From assembly GCF_025567525.1 (NCBI RefSeq), contig NZ_JAOQJY010000002.1:124001-188000 (forward strand): DNA of 64,000 nt, read 5' to 3'. Positions 26,258-34,349 of this stretch are shown here, piece by piece (within the stretch, counting starts at the first letter, position 1; the number at the start of each line of letters is the position of its first letter). Below the pieces are notes generated by a model, which searched no databases, was not told where the DNA came from, and saw only the letters and a program-made list of their open reading frames with translations. Position numbers and translations under genes: made by a program. The stretch comes from Gallintestinimicrobium propionicum. Lineage in GTDB: Bacteria > Bacillota > Clostridia > Lachnospirales > Lachnospiraceae.

Positions 26258-27855
26258 TCCTTATGCCCTATCACAGGACAAGTTCGATCAAACAGTTTGG
26301 CAGGAATATCAGGAGAACAGGACGAAAAAACATGGGAAGAGTCAGATATGCGACCAGAAATATAATATTCGGCTTTTTAGGGAGCGGGGCAACGACGCTG
26401 CTCAATTTTATCCTGCGGCAGGTGTTTATCACCCATCTGGGCGACACGCTTCTGGGCGTGCAGGATCTCTATAGCGAAATTCTGACGATGCTTTCCCTTG
26501 CGGAGCTTGGCGTCGGAACGGCTTTAAACTACAGCCTGTACGGTCCGGTAGCGCGGGGCGAGCGGGAAAAAATCAAATCCTACATGCAGCTGTATAAAAA
26601 AGCGTACCGCACCATTGCCATCGTGATTGCTGTCATCGGACTTGCACTGGTACCGTTTTTACCCTGGATTGTCAAAAATGCAGATTATCTGACCCTAAGG
26701 CAGCTGCGGGTTTACTATCTGCTGTTTCTGTTCAACACGGTGACAACGTATTTTGTTGCATATAAATACAGTCTTGCCAATGCGGAGCAGAAAAACTATA
26801 TCCAGACGAACGCGGATGCCATCAGCAAAGCGGTTTCCGTGGTGCTGCAGCTTCTGGGACTGCTGGTACTGCCAAACTACCTGTTATACCTGCTGATCCA
26901 GGTCGCCGTGTCCCTCGGACAGAAGATTTTTATCAGCTGCTATCTGAACCGCAAATATCCGCTTTTGCTGGAAAAAAATGTGGAACCGCTGACAAAAGAA
27001 GAAACCGGAGCGGTGGTGGATAAGACGAAGGCGCTGATGCTGCACCGGATCGGGGATATGGCGCGTCTGCAGACGGATGCGATCATTATTTCGTCCTGTC
27101 TGGGTGTCGTCTGGGTCGGTCTGATCGGAACCTACAAGATGATCGTCAATTCCGTTTCGGGTTATGTAAACCTGATTTTCAACTCCGTCATTTCCAGCTT
27201 TGGAAATCTGATCGCGACGGAGAGCAGGGAAAAGCAGTTTCAGCTGTTTCTGGTGTATCGTTTTTTCGCGATCTGGGTATACGGATTTTCAGCGGTCGGA
27301 TTTTTCCTGCTCCTGTCCCCGCTTGTGGAGCTCTACGTCGGAGCGGATCGCGTGTTGGCGACCTCGATTATCGCCTGGTATCTGACGGATTATTTCTTTA
27401 AGGGGGAGCGCGTCGTGCTTTCGAATTTCAAAACGGCGGCTGGCGTTTTTGAACAGGACAAATATCTGTCCATCCTTCAGGGTATCGTCAATCTGGTGGT
27501 GTCGATCGCTCTGGTGTTTAAAATCGGTCTGGCGGGCGTGTTTATCGGAACCGTCGTATCCGGACTGATTGCAAATATCACAAAACCGATCATTATTTAT
27601 CGGGTTTGTTTTGAAAAAAGTGCGGTTTCCTATTTTCAGGAGTCCATCAAATATCTGCTCGTCATCGGAGCTGCGCTGGCAGTGCTCATTCCGCTGCAGA
27701 ATCTGCTGATGCCGCAGGTGACGATTGCAAAATTTGCGCTGATGATCGTGATCATTACGGTTGTCTTTAATGGAATTTTTCTGATCGTGTTCGGCAGGAC
27801 GGAGGAATTTAAATATTTGTACGGAATGGTAAAAGGGAGGCGGAAACGGTCATGA
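26254..27855 (+). CDS. Wzx-type polysaccharide flippase (MOP/PST family)
   Basis: 533 aa from the overlapping ATGA start, or 507 from ATG 26332, where relatives usually begin (RYATRNIIFGFLGSGATTLLNFILRQVFI). About 14 membrane helices; LTMLSLAELGVGTALNYSLY is the conserved second-helix region. It exchanges undecaprenyl-diphosphate-linked repeat units across the membrane and pairs functionally with a Wzy polymerase (17867 or 35533). The upstream extension is basic and short; I give the longer frame because it couples to the previous stop, but the start is uncertain. It overlaps the next gene by 4 bases. Confidence 0.9.
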   Translation: MILMPYHRTSSIKQFGRNIRRTGRKNMGRVRYATRNIIFGFLGSGATTLLNFILRQVFITHLGDTLLGVQDLYSEILTMLSLAELGVGTALNYSLYGPVARGEREKIKSYMQLYKKAYRTIAIVIAVIGLALVPFLPWIVKNADYLTLRQLRVYYLLFLFNTVTTYFVAYKYSLANAEQKNYIQTNADAISKAVSVVLQLLGLLVLPNYLLYLLIQVAVSLGQKIFISCYLNRKYPLLLEKNVEPLTKEETGAVVDKTKALMLHRIGDMARLQTDAIIISSCLGVVWVGLIGTYKMIVNSVSGYVNLIFNSVISSFGNLIATESREKQFQLFLVYRFFAIWVYGFSAVGFFLLLSPLVELYVGADRVLATSIIAWYLTDYFFKGERVVLSNFKTAAGVFEQDKYLSILQGIVNLVVSIALVFKIGLAGVFIGTVVSGLIANITKPIIIYRVCFEKSAVSYFQESIKYLLVIGAALAVLIPLQNLLMPQVTIAKFALMIVIITVVFNGIFLIVFGRTEEFKYLYGMVKGRRKRS

Positions 27856-28778
27856 TAATCGTAGAGGTGATGGGCGGACTGGGAAACCAGATGCAGCAGT
27901 ATGCGTTGTACCGGAAGCTGGAGTCTTTGGGAAAAGATGCCAGACTGGATGTTTCCTGGTTTCTCGACAAAGATCGGCAGACAAAGGTGCTTGCAAGCCG
28001 GAAGCTGGAGTTGTCCTGGTTTGAAAATCTTCCTGCAAAATATTGCACACAGGAAGAAAAGCAGGCAATTCTTGGAAAAAATAATTTGGTCGGAAAACTG
28101 AAAAAGAAGCTGCTTGGGGGCAGCAACCAGCATTTTACGGAAAGCGATATGTACCATCCGGAAATCTTTGATCTGGAGGACGCTTATTTAAGCGGTTTCT
28201 GGGCATGCGAGGCTTATTATGCGGATATTTTGCCGATGCTGCGCAGCCAGATTCATTTTCCAGATCCGGAAAAAGGCGAAGGCTGGGATTTAGAGGCTGC
28301 CGCGAAAAATAAAGAAACGATGGAGCGCATGAACCAGGAAACCTCTGTAAGCATCCATATCCGCCGCGGGGATTATCTGGATGCACAGAATGCAGAGATG
28401 TTCGGCGGGATCTGCACGGATGCTTATTATGAAGCGGCGATTTCGTATATAAAGGAGCAGACACCGGACGCACATTTCTATGTTTTTTCAGATGACTCTG
28501 CATATGTGAAAAATGCCTATCCCGGAAAAGAGTTTACCGTCGTGGATTGGAATACAGGGAAAAACAGCCTGTTTGATATGCAGCTGATGAGCTGCTGCAA
28601 CCATAATATCTGCGCAAACTCCACCTTCAGCTTCTGGGGAGCGCGGCTCAATCCGAGCCCGGATAAGGTGATGATCCGTCCGTCAAAGCATAAAAACAGC
28701 CAGAATATCGTGCCGGAGGAGATGAAAAGGCTCTGGGACGGTTGGGTGTTGATAGATGGAAAGGGAAGAATTATTTAA
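27852..28778 (+). CDS. Alpha-1,2-fucosyltransferase, family GT11
   Basis: 308 aa. GGLGNQMQQYALYRKL, HIRRGDYL (His169 onward) and ANSTFSFWGARL are the three GT11 blocks, all intact. It should use GDP-fucose in the cytoplasm. It overlaps the flippase stop (ATGA), so it is translated with it. Its own TAA stop lies within the first of three 10-bp repeats that precede the next promoter. It resembles the GT11 at 6845 in length and blocks, but the sequences are clearly not recent copies. Confidence 0.93.
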   Translation: MIIVEVMGGLGNQMQQYALYRKLESLGKDARLDVSWFLDKDRQTKVLASRKLELSWFENLPAKYCTQEEKQAILGKNNLVGKLKKKLLGGSNQHFTESDMYHPEIFDLEDAYLSGFWACEAYYADILPMLRSQIHFPDPEKGEGWDLEAAAKNKETMERMNQETSVSIHIRRGDYLDAQNAEMFGGICTDAYYEAAISYIKEQTPDAHFYVFSDDSAYVKNAYPGKEFTVVDWNTGKNSLFDMQLMSCCNHNICANSTFSFWGARLNPSPDKVMIRPSKHKNSQNIVPEEMKRLWDGWVLIDGKGRII

Positions 28779-28827
28779 GAAAAGTTAAGAAAAGTTAAGA
28801 AAAGCGGTTCCTCGAATACGGTATAAT
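28775..28827 (+). promoter_or_regulatory. Promoter with three phased 10-bp direct repeats
   Basis: TTAAGAAAAG is repeated three times without gaps (28775-28784, 28785-28794, 28795-28804). A perfect TATAAT lies at 28822-28827, exactly 17 bases after the third repeat, while the -35 position (GAAAAG) is poor. Repeats spaced one helical turn over a weak -35 are the pattern of an activator site of the OmpR/PhoB response-regulator kind. The unit controlled is the lipoprotein gene at 28948, with a leader of about 115 bases. Confidence 0.6.
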
Positions 28828-28947
28828 AATGCTGACACACGGCAATTGCACATATTTTTTGAGGTAAAATGTGCAGCAGCGAACAAGACGGTACAAACTG
28901 GTAATTGGGCGCGTTTGCGTTGTTTTGTAGATTGAGGAGAAATTATA

Positions 28948-29988
28948 ATGAAAAAGAAAATAGTTATATCTGAAAAAGTGACAGCGGTTATGCTTGCAGC
29001 AGCGATGGCCATTAGCATGACAGCATGCGGCAGCCCTGCAAAAGATATGCAGGGAGCAGCAGAAACAGCAGCGGATGAAGAAACAAGTACGGTAGAAACA
29101 GCAGCGGATAGAGAAACAAGTGCGGTAGAAACTGTATCAGAGATTGCCGGAAATACAACGGAAAGCACGGAGAATGCAGCGACAGACGCAGAGATTTTGG
29201 TTGCAGAAGACCCGGATACAGAAATTACAGCGTCAAATGAGAATACCGACATCAAGGTAACGGTAGAGGATCAGAAGGAAGAAAAGAAAAACGATGCAGG
29301 AGAGGTCCTGGTCACAATTAGCGTTCAGAAAGCCACCATCGAAGACAGCGGCTATGATGCACTGCAGAAGGTGCTGGATCAGCAGAGCGCAGATACCTAT
29401 GAGCTGGCGCAGGAAGCATGGGGAGATATGCAGGCCTTCCTGGAAGACAGCGATTGGGAAACAACTGGCTCTTTATATGCCATCGAGGACACCATTTCCA
29501 TGAAGCGTGGGGATGACAGGATCTTCAGCTATGTAACCACAGATTATTCCTATCTTGGAGGTGCACATCCGAACGTCGTTTATAATAGCTACAATTATGA
29601 TACAAAGACTGGCAAAAGGCTGACGCTGCGGGATGTGACAGAGGATTACGACAGCCTGTATGCACAGGTTCTGGACACTCTGAAGGCTTTTCAGGAAGAG
29701 CATGAGGATTTTATGTTCTTTGAAGACTACGAGGATACTGTCAAGGGAATGTTTTACGGATTTTCAGCCGAAGAGGATTTGGAAGACAGCGGCATGACAG
29801 CTGCAGACAGGGAGGAAATTTCGGATACTGCAGGGACAGCGTCCGATATCGACAATATTCAGTGGTATCTGACCGACAATGAGCTGGTGGTGATCTTTAA
29901 CCGTTATGATATCGCAGGGTATGCCTTTGGTCCGACTGCGGTACAGATTCCGTTCGAAACAGGGCTGGTAAAAGAGATTTATTCATGA
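28948..29988 (+). CDS. Lipoprotein with DUF3298/RsiV-like C-terminal domain
   Basis: 346 aa. A lipoprotein signal (MKKKIVISEK..., hydrophobic core, MTAC with Cys27) is followed by an acidic Ala/Glu/Thr linker containing the repeat ETAADEET/ETAADRET. The C-terminal 210 residues read YLGGAHPNVVYNSYNYD, KRLTLRDV and a final LTDNELVVIFNRYDIAGYAFGP, as in DUF3298 proteins such as the anti-sigma factor RsiV. No cytoplasmic anti-sigma region exists, so it is a surface-anchored protein of unknown ligand. RBS GAGGAG precedes ATG 28948. It is transcribed separately from the glycan genes. Confidence 0.8.
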   Translation: MKKKIVISEKVTAVMLAAAMAISMTACGSPAKDMQGAAETAADEETSTVETAADRETSAVETVSEIAGNTTESTENAATDAEILVAEDPDTEITASNENTDIKVTVEDQKEEKKNDAGEVLVTISVQKATIEDSGYDALQKVLDQQSADTYELAQEAWGDMQAFLEDSDWETTGSLYAIEDTISMKRGDDRIFSYVTTDYSYLGGAHPNVVYNSYNYDTKTGKRLTLRDVTEDYDSLYAQVLDTLKAFQEEHEDFMFFEDYEDTVKGMFYGFSAEEDLEDSGMTAADREEISDTAGTASDIDNIQWYLTDNELVVIFNRYDIAGYAFGPTAVQIPFETGLVKEIYS

Positions 29989-30021
29989 CAATAGAATGCT
30001 CGCAGAGCGTGCATTCTATTG
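29989..30021 (+). terminator. Perfect 11-bp hairpin after the lipoprotein gene, member of a repeat pair
   Basis: CAATAGAATGC (29989-29999) pairs with GCATTCTATTG (30011-30021); an inner GCTC-GCA-GAGC may extend it. The first base follows the stop codon. The 22 bases 29978-29999 recur inverted at 49244-49265, where they again form a hairpin next to a stop. The T-tract is short, so termination is likely but not certain. Confidence 0.6.
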
Positions 30022-30052
30022 TTGGAAGTAAATGTGCGAAGCAAGAGGAATT

Positions 30053-30967
30053 ATGCCTATGAAGAATGTGATTGCAGTGATCTGGGACTGCGATAAGACG
30101 CTGATCGACGGATATATGCAGGATCCGATGTTTGCAGAATATGGCGTTGAGACGAAGCAGTTCTGGGCGGATGAAAATAAAATCCTGGATGAATACCAGA
30201 AAACCGGCGTGCGGGTCAATCGCGACACCTATTATCTGAATTATTTTATCAAATGTGCCCATGAGGGGATTTTTCCGGGCTTAAATAATGCAAAGCTTCG
30301 CTCTTTTGGAAAGCTGCAGAAGCTTTATCCGGGGACGCTGGAATTTTTCCGGAAAACAAAAAACATGTTCCGAAATGATGCGAGTTATTCGGAATATGAT
30401 ATTCAGGTAGAGCATTATATTGTCAGCACCGGGTTTGCAGAGGTAATCCGAGGAATGGAGCTGATGAATTATGTGGATGATGTCTGGGGCTGCGAACTGA
30501 TGGAAGCGCCGGATGCAGATAATCAGCCGCTCATCAACGAAATCGTTTATACGATCGATAATACGACGAAAACGCGTGCGATTTTTGAAATCAATAAAGG
30601 AATTGGAAAGATTGACGGCATCGATGTCAATTCCAAGATTCCCCAGGAGCTGCGGCGTGTGAAATTTGAAAATATGATCTACATAGCAGACGGACCAAGC
30701 GATATCCCGGCCTTTTCCCTTGTACATCAAAACGGCGGTTCCACCTTTGCCATTTATCCAAAGGGCGACGTCGCTGCCATGAAGCAGGTAGAACAGATGC
30801 GTGCAGACGGAAGAGTTGACATGTATGCCGAGGCGGATTATTCCGAAAATACAACCGCAAACATGTGGATCACAAACCGCATTCAGGAGCTTGCCGACAA
30901 AATCCGGGAACGGGAAAAAAATAAAATCGAAAAATATGCCGGCGGTGTGCCCAAGCACCTGGTGTGA
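30053..30967 (+). CDS. HAD superfamily phosphatase-like protein
   Basis: About 304 aa. VIWDCDKTLI (Asp12, Asp14) is HAD motif I; STGF supplies motif II; YIADGPSDIPAF is the motif III/IV region with the acidic pair. A large cap domain lies between motifs I and II. It dephosphorylates an unknown small substrate; no kinase-like or sugar-specific feature can be seen. ATG 30053 follows AGAGGA, and ATG 30059 is also possible. The frame continues after the TGA into the nuclease remnant at 30968, probably by coincidence. Confidence 0.82.
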   Translation: MPMKNVIAVIWDCDKTLIDGYMQDPMFAEYGVETKQFWADENKILDEYQKTGVRVNRDTYYLNYFIKCAHEGIFPGLNNAKLRSFGKLQKLYPGTLEFFRKTKNMFRNDASYSEYDIQVEHYIVSTGFAEVIRGMELMNYVDDVWGCELMEAPDADNQPLINEIVYTIDNTTKTRAIFEINKGIGKIDGIDVNSKIPQELRRVKFENMIYIADGPSDIPAFSLVHQNGGSTFAIYPKGDVAAMKQVEQMRADGRVDMYAEADYSENTTANMWITNRIQELADKIREREKNKIEKYAGGVPKHLV

Positions 30968-31162
30968 ATCGTAGAGAAGGACCGGGAGCTTTTTGAAGTA
31001 AAATATGCAAAGCGGCTGACAGATCTGGAGCAGGAATGCGAAAAAGCTGTGATGCAGATCGATGACAGAATGTATGCAAAAACGTTGGAAGATCGTTATG
31101 ATCAGGTATCGTGCTTTGGCATTGCTTTTTACAAAAGGCGTTGCCTGATTCAGAAAAAATGA
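30968..31162 (+). pseudogene. C-terminal remnant of an AAA-ATPase/PD-(D/E)XK nuclease family gene
   Basis: About 64 codons with no start give VEKDRELFEVKYAKRLTDLE, CEKAVMQIDDRMYAKTL and FGIAFYKRRCLI before TGA. This matches the end of the PF08011-type PD-(D/E)XK domain common in gut Clostridia and Bacteroides, where EVKYAK carries the ExK catalytic part and GIAFYKRRCLV is the terminal strand. The remaining several hundred residues of such a gene are missing. A promoter for rfbD begins inside its last codons. Confidence 0.7.
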
Positions 31163-31168
31163 TATAGT
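31141..31168 (+). promoter_or_regulatory. Candidate sigma-A promoter for rfbD
   Basis: TTGCCT (31141-31146) and TATAGT (31163-31168) with a 16-base spacer, about 33 bases before ATG 31201. The -35 lies in the nuclease remnant. Good match and suitable position. Confidence 0.55.
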
Positions 31169-31200
31169 TATAGATAGCAAGAATAATCGGAGGACTTACA

Positions 31201-32142
31201 ATGAAAGTATTGGTAACCGGCGTAGCCGGACAGCTTGGACATGATGTGATGAATGAGCTTGCCAAACGCGGCCACGAGGGTGTTGGCTCGGATCTGGCAG
31301 CAGAATACAGCGGGATTGCAGACGGCAGTGCCGTAACAAAGATGCCTTATGTATCGATGGATATCACCGATGCAGCAGCGGTAGAAACGGTTTTACAGGA
31401 GGTAAAGCCGGATGCTGTCGTGCACTGCGCGGCATGGACTGCAGTGGATTTGGCAGAGGATGACGATAAGGTGGACAAGGTTCGCAGCATCAATGCCGGC
31501 GGCACGAAGAATATCGCAGAGGTATGTAAGAAGCTGGACTGCAAGATGGTCTACCTTTCCACCGACTACGTATTTGACGGACAGGGTACCGAGCCCTGGG
31601 ATCCGGACTGCAAAACCTACCAGCCGTTAAACGTTTACGGACAGACGAAGCTGGAAGGCGAGCTTGCGGTTTCGGAGACTCTGGACAAGTATTTTATCGT
31701 CCGGATTGCATGGGTATTCGGCGTCAACGGCAAAAACTTCATTAAAACGATGTTAAATGTCGGCAAGACCCACGATACGCTGAAAGTTGTATCCGATCAG
31801 GTAGGCACACCGACCTACACTTATGATCTGGCGCGCCTGCTGGTAGATATGATCGAAACTGACAAATATGGGTATTATCATGTGACCAACGAGGGCGGCT
31901 ACATCAGCTGGTACGATTTTACAAAAGAAATTTTCAGACAGGCAGTGGAGCTGGGACATACAGAGTATTCCGAAGACAGACTGACTGTACTGCCGGTGAC
32001 AACAGCAGAATATGGTCTGTCCAAAGCAAAACGCCCGTTCAATTCCAGACTGGATAAGAGCAAGCTGGTGAAAAACGGCTTTACACCGCTTCCGACCTGG
32101 CAGGATGCGCTGCGGAGATATTTGAAAGAAATTGGGATGTAA
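31201..32142 (+). CDS. rfbD: dTDP-4-dehydrorhamnose reductase
   Basis: 313 aa, extended short-chain dehydrogenase. VTGVAGQLGHDV is the nucleotide loop, STDYVFDG and VYGQTKLEGE (Tyr about 146, Lys four later) are the catalytic blocks, and RIAWVFG is typical of RmlD. It reduces dTDP-4-dehydro-L-rhamnose to dTDP-L-rhamnose with NAD(P)H. The other rhamnose genes (rfbA, B, C) are not in the window. It stands alone between its own promoter and a terminator. RBS GGAGGA. Confidence 0.93.
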   Translation: MKVLVTGVAGQLGHDVMNELAKRGHEGVGSDLAAEYSGIADGSAVTKMPYVSMDITDAAAVETVLQEVKPDAVVHCAAWTAVDLAEDDDKVDKVRSINAGGTKNIAEVCKKLDCKMVYLSTDYVFDGQGTEPWDPDCKTYQPLNVYGQTKLEGELAVSETLDKYFIVRIAWVFGVNGKNFIKTMLNVGKTHDTLKVVSDQVGTPTYTYDLARLLVDMIETDKYGYYHVTNEGGYISWYDFTKEIFRQAVELGHTEYSEDRLTVLPVTTAEYGLSKAKRPFNSRLDKSKLVKNGFTPLPTWQDALRRYLKEIGM

Positions 32143-32150
32143 GGAGAAAG

Positions 32151-32179
32151 CGGTATCTCTGATGGGAGGTACCGTTTTT
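32151..32179 (+). terminator. Rho-independent terminator after rfbD
   Basis: CGGTATCTC pairs with GGAGGTACCG (one G-T pair) around a short loop, directly followed by TTTTT. It starts 8 bases after the rfbD stop and closes that unit before the promoter at 32273. Confidence 0.75.
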
Positions 32180-32200
32180 AAAATTTGTGAGTGGATTTAT

Positions 32201-32234
32201 AAAGGGAATATATAAATAAAGGGAATATATAAAA
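32201..32234 (+). repeat. 17-bp tandem repeat upstream of a promoter
   Basis: AAAGGGAATATATAAA occurs at 32201-32216 and 32218-32233, a 17-base period. It lies about 40 bases upstream of the -35 at 32273, where an AT-rich UP-element or regulator site would be expected. Function unknown. Confidence 0.55.
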
Positions 32235-32272
32235 GCCTGCCGTTTGTTAATCATAGAAAAAGCAGGAAACGA

Positions 32273-32301
32273 TTGTTAATTCTCCCCGAAAGGGGTATAA
32301 T
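32273..32301 (+). promoter_or_regulatory. Strong promoter with a hairpin in its spacer
   Basis: TTGTTA (32273-32278), exactly 17 bases, then TATAAT (32296-32301). The spacer holds CCCC-GAAA-GGGG, an inverted repeat that could be extruded or bound by a repressor. The transcript would have a leader of about 90 bases and start the long operon beginning at 32397. Confidence 0.7.
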
Positions 32302-32396
32302 TTACTAATAAAATGCTGACAGACTGCGCATGTGGTCATGCTGGCTTAAAGAGGGGATGGAATATAAAGACTCTGAAAAGAGAGAAAGAGAATCAG

Positions 32397-34349
32397 ATGG
32401 AACGTTTACCTTACACAGAGATTCTGAAGACAAACATCAATGTAACAAATATTGATGAGGCAGTAGGATATATCGACAAATATTTAGAGCAGATGAGAGG
32501 GGAGTACATCTGTATTTCAAATGTGCATACTACCGTGACCGCATACCGGGACGAAGAATATCGGAAGGTTCAAAACGGAAGCATTTTAAATATGCCGGAT
32601 GGAAAACCCCTCTCGATTGTACAGAAATTAAGAGGATATACACAGGCAGGAAGAGTACCTGGGCCGGACCTGATGCCTGCGATCTTTAAACTTTCAGAAA
32701 AAAGAGGATATCGGCACTATTTTTATGGCAGCACGCCTGAGACGATTGAGAAGCTTGGAATACGCCTGAAAGAAGCCTATCCCAGACTGCAGATTGTTGG
32801 AATGTATTCTCCGCCGTTTCGACCGATGACGGTAGAAGAGGATGCAGAAATTATCGAACAGATCAATGAGACAAAACCGGATTTTATCTGGGTTGGTCTT
32901 GGCGCGCCCAAACAGGAGCGCTGGATGGCAGAGCATAAAGGAAAAGTGAACGGAATTATGCTCGGCGTTGGTGCGGGATTTGATTTTCATGCCGGAACGG
33001 TGCTTCGTGCACCGCGTTGGATGCAGGAAGTGTGTATGGAATGGCTGTGGCGTATGATGCAGGATCCGAAGCGGCTATTTCCCCGTTATCTGGATACAAA
33101 TTTTTCGTTTTTATATTATCTGATGAAAGAAAGTAAAAAACGAAAAAAAGCGGAAAAACACATAAAAAAATACAAAAAAACAAACAGAGACAGACTGAAG
33201 ATCGCCATGATCGGGCATAAGAGAATACCGTCCAGAGAGGGCGGCGTGGAAATTGTGGTAGATGAACTGTCCACCAGAATGGTAAAGCTCGGTCATCAGG
33301 TGGATGCCTACAATCGTTCCGGTTATCATGTTTCCGGAAAAAAGTTCGATGAGAAACGCGGTCGGATTTACGAAGGGGTGCGGCTCATCACAATACCAAC
33401 ATTTCATAACAGCAGCCTGAATGCAGTAGTATATTCTTTTCTTGCGACGATCGTGGCGACTGCAAAAGCTCTCGCAGGCGGTTATGATGTGCTGCATTAT
33501 CATGCAGAAGGACCCTGTATGATGCTCTGGATTCCAAAGCTGTTTGGAATCCATGTGGTTGCAACTATTCACGGATTAGACTGGCAGCGGGCAAAATGGG
33601 GAAATTTTGCCTCTAAAATGCTGAAGCAGGGTGAAAAAACGGCTGCGCGACATGCGGATGAAATTATTGTCCTTTCCAAAAATGTGCAGGAATATTTTCA
33701 GGAAACGTATCAGCGGCATACGGTTTATATTCCCAATGGAATCAGCAGACCACAACACCGGGAAGCTGATTTGATTCAGGAACGTTTTGGACTGGAAAAG
33801 GATGGCTACATCCTGTTTCTGGCGAGAATCGTGCCGGAAAAAGGACTGCATTATTTAATTGATGCGTACCGTCAGTTGGATACGGAGAAAAAGCTGGTCA
33901 TTGCAGGCGGCTGCAGCCACAGTCAGGAATATATAGACGAGATCCGCAGGATCTGCGCAACAGACCACCGGATCGTTCTGACCGGTTTTGTGCAGGGCAG
34001 AGAGTTGGAGGAGCTTTACAGCAATGCATGGCTGTTTGTTTTGCCAAGCGATATTGAAGGAATGGCCATCAGTCTGCTGGAAGCAATGAGCTATGGAAAT
34101 TGCTGTCTGGTAAGCGATATACCGGAAAATACCGAAGTGATCCAGCAGTGCGGATATACGTTCCGTAAATCGGACACAGCCGATTTAAAGAGAGTGCTCG
34201 AAAAGCTGCTGGAACATCCGGAAATGGTACAGGAAAAGGCGAAACAGAGTGCGGACTTTATCTGCAGTCGTTATAACTGGGACGATGTGGTAGAACGCAC
34301 TTTGAAATTATATCGAAGGAAATCAAAGCATGAGGATACTGATTGTTAA
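32397..34349 (+). CDS. Fusion of WecG/TagA-type GT26 and a family 4 glycosyltransferase
   Basis: 650 aa, two enzymes in one chain. Residues 1 to about 240 are a WecG/TagA/CpsF domain: ISNVHTTVTAYRDE, NMPDGKPLSIV, YFYGSTPETIEKL and WVGLGAPKQERWMAEH. A Lys/Arg-rich linker (about 242-266) joins it to a full GT4 beginning KIAMIGHKRIPSREGGVE, with VFLARIVPEKG-type strand (FLARIVPEKGLHY) and PSDIEGMAISLLEAMSYG. TagA-type enzymes add ManNAc to lipid-linked GlcNAc; the GT4 would add the next sugar. ATG 32397 is chosen over ATG 32313 because the upstream extension lacks domain similarity. The frame has no break, so this is a true fusion in this sequence. Confidence 0.88.
   Translation: MERLPYTEILKTNINVTNIDEAVGYIDKYLEQMRGEYICISNVHTTVTAYRDEEYRKVQNGSILNMPDGKPLSIVQKLRGYTQAGRVPGPDLMPAIFKLSEKRGYRHYFYGSTPETIEKLGIRLKEAYPRLQIVGMYSPPFRPMTVEEDAEIIEQINETKPDFIWVGLGAPKQERWMAEHKGKVNGIMLGVGAGFDFHAGTVLRAPRWMQEVCMEWLWRMMQDPKRLFPRYLDTNFSFLYYLMKESKKRKKAEKHIKKYKKTNRDRLKIAMIGHKRIPSREGGVEIVVDELSTRMVKLGHQVDAYNRSGYHVSGKKFDEKRGRIYEGVRLITIPTFHNSSLNAVVYSFLATIVATAKALAGGYDVLHYHAEGPCMMLWIPKLFGIHVVATIHGLDWQRAKWGNFASKMLKQGEKTAARHADEIIVLSKNVQEYFQETYQRHTVYIPNGISRPQHREADLIQERFGLEKDGYILFLARIVPEKGLHYLIDAYRQLDTEKKLVIAGGCSHSQEYIDEIRRICATDHRIVLTGFVQGRELEELYSNAWLFVLPSDIEGMAISLLEAMSYGNCCLVSDIPENTEVIQQCGYTFRKSDTADLKRVLEKLLEHPEMVQEKAKQSADFICSRYNWDDVVERTLKLYRRKSKHEDTDC

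Noticed and set aside
29989..30021. Riboswitch before the HAD gene
   Set aside because: The hairpin is a simple 11-bp stem matching an element elsewhere in a different context; no multi-stem aptamer or ligand-linked core is seen.
32313..32396. N-terminal extension of the GT26-GT4 fusion
   Set aside because: It begins only about 12 bases after the -10 with no ribosome site and has no similarity to the GT26 domain; ATG 32397 is more plausible.
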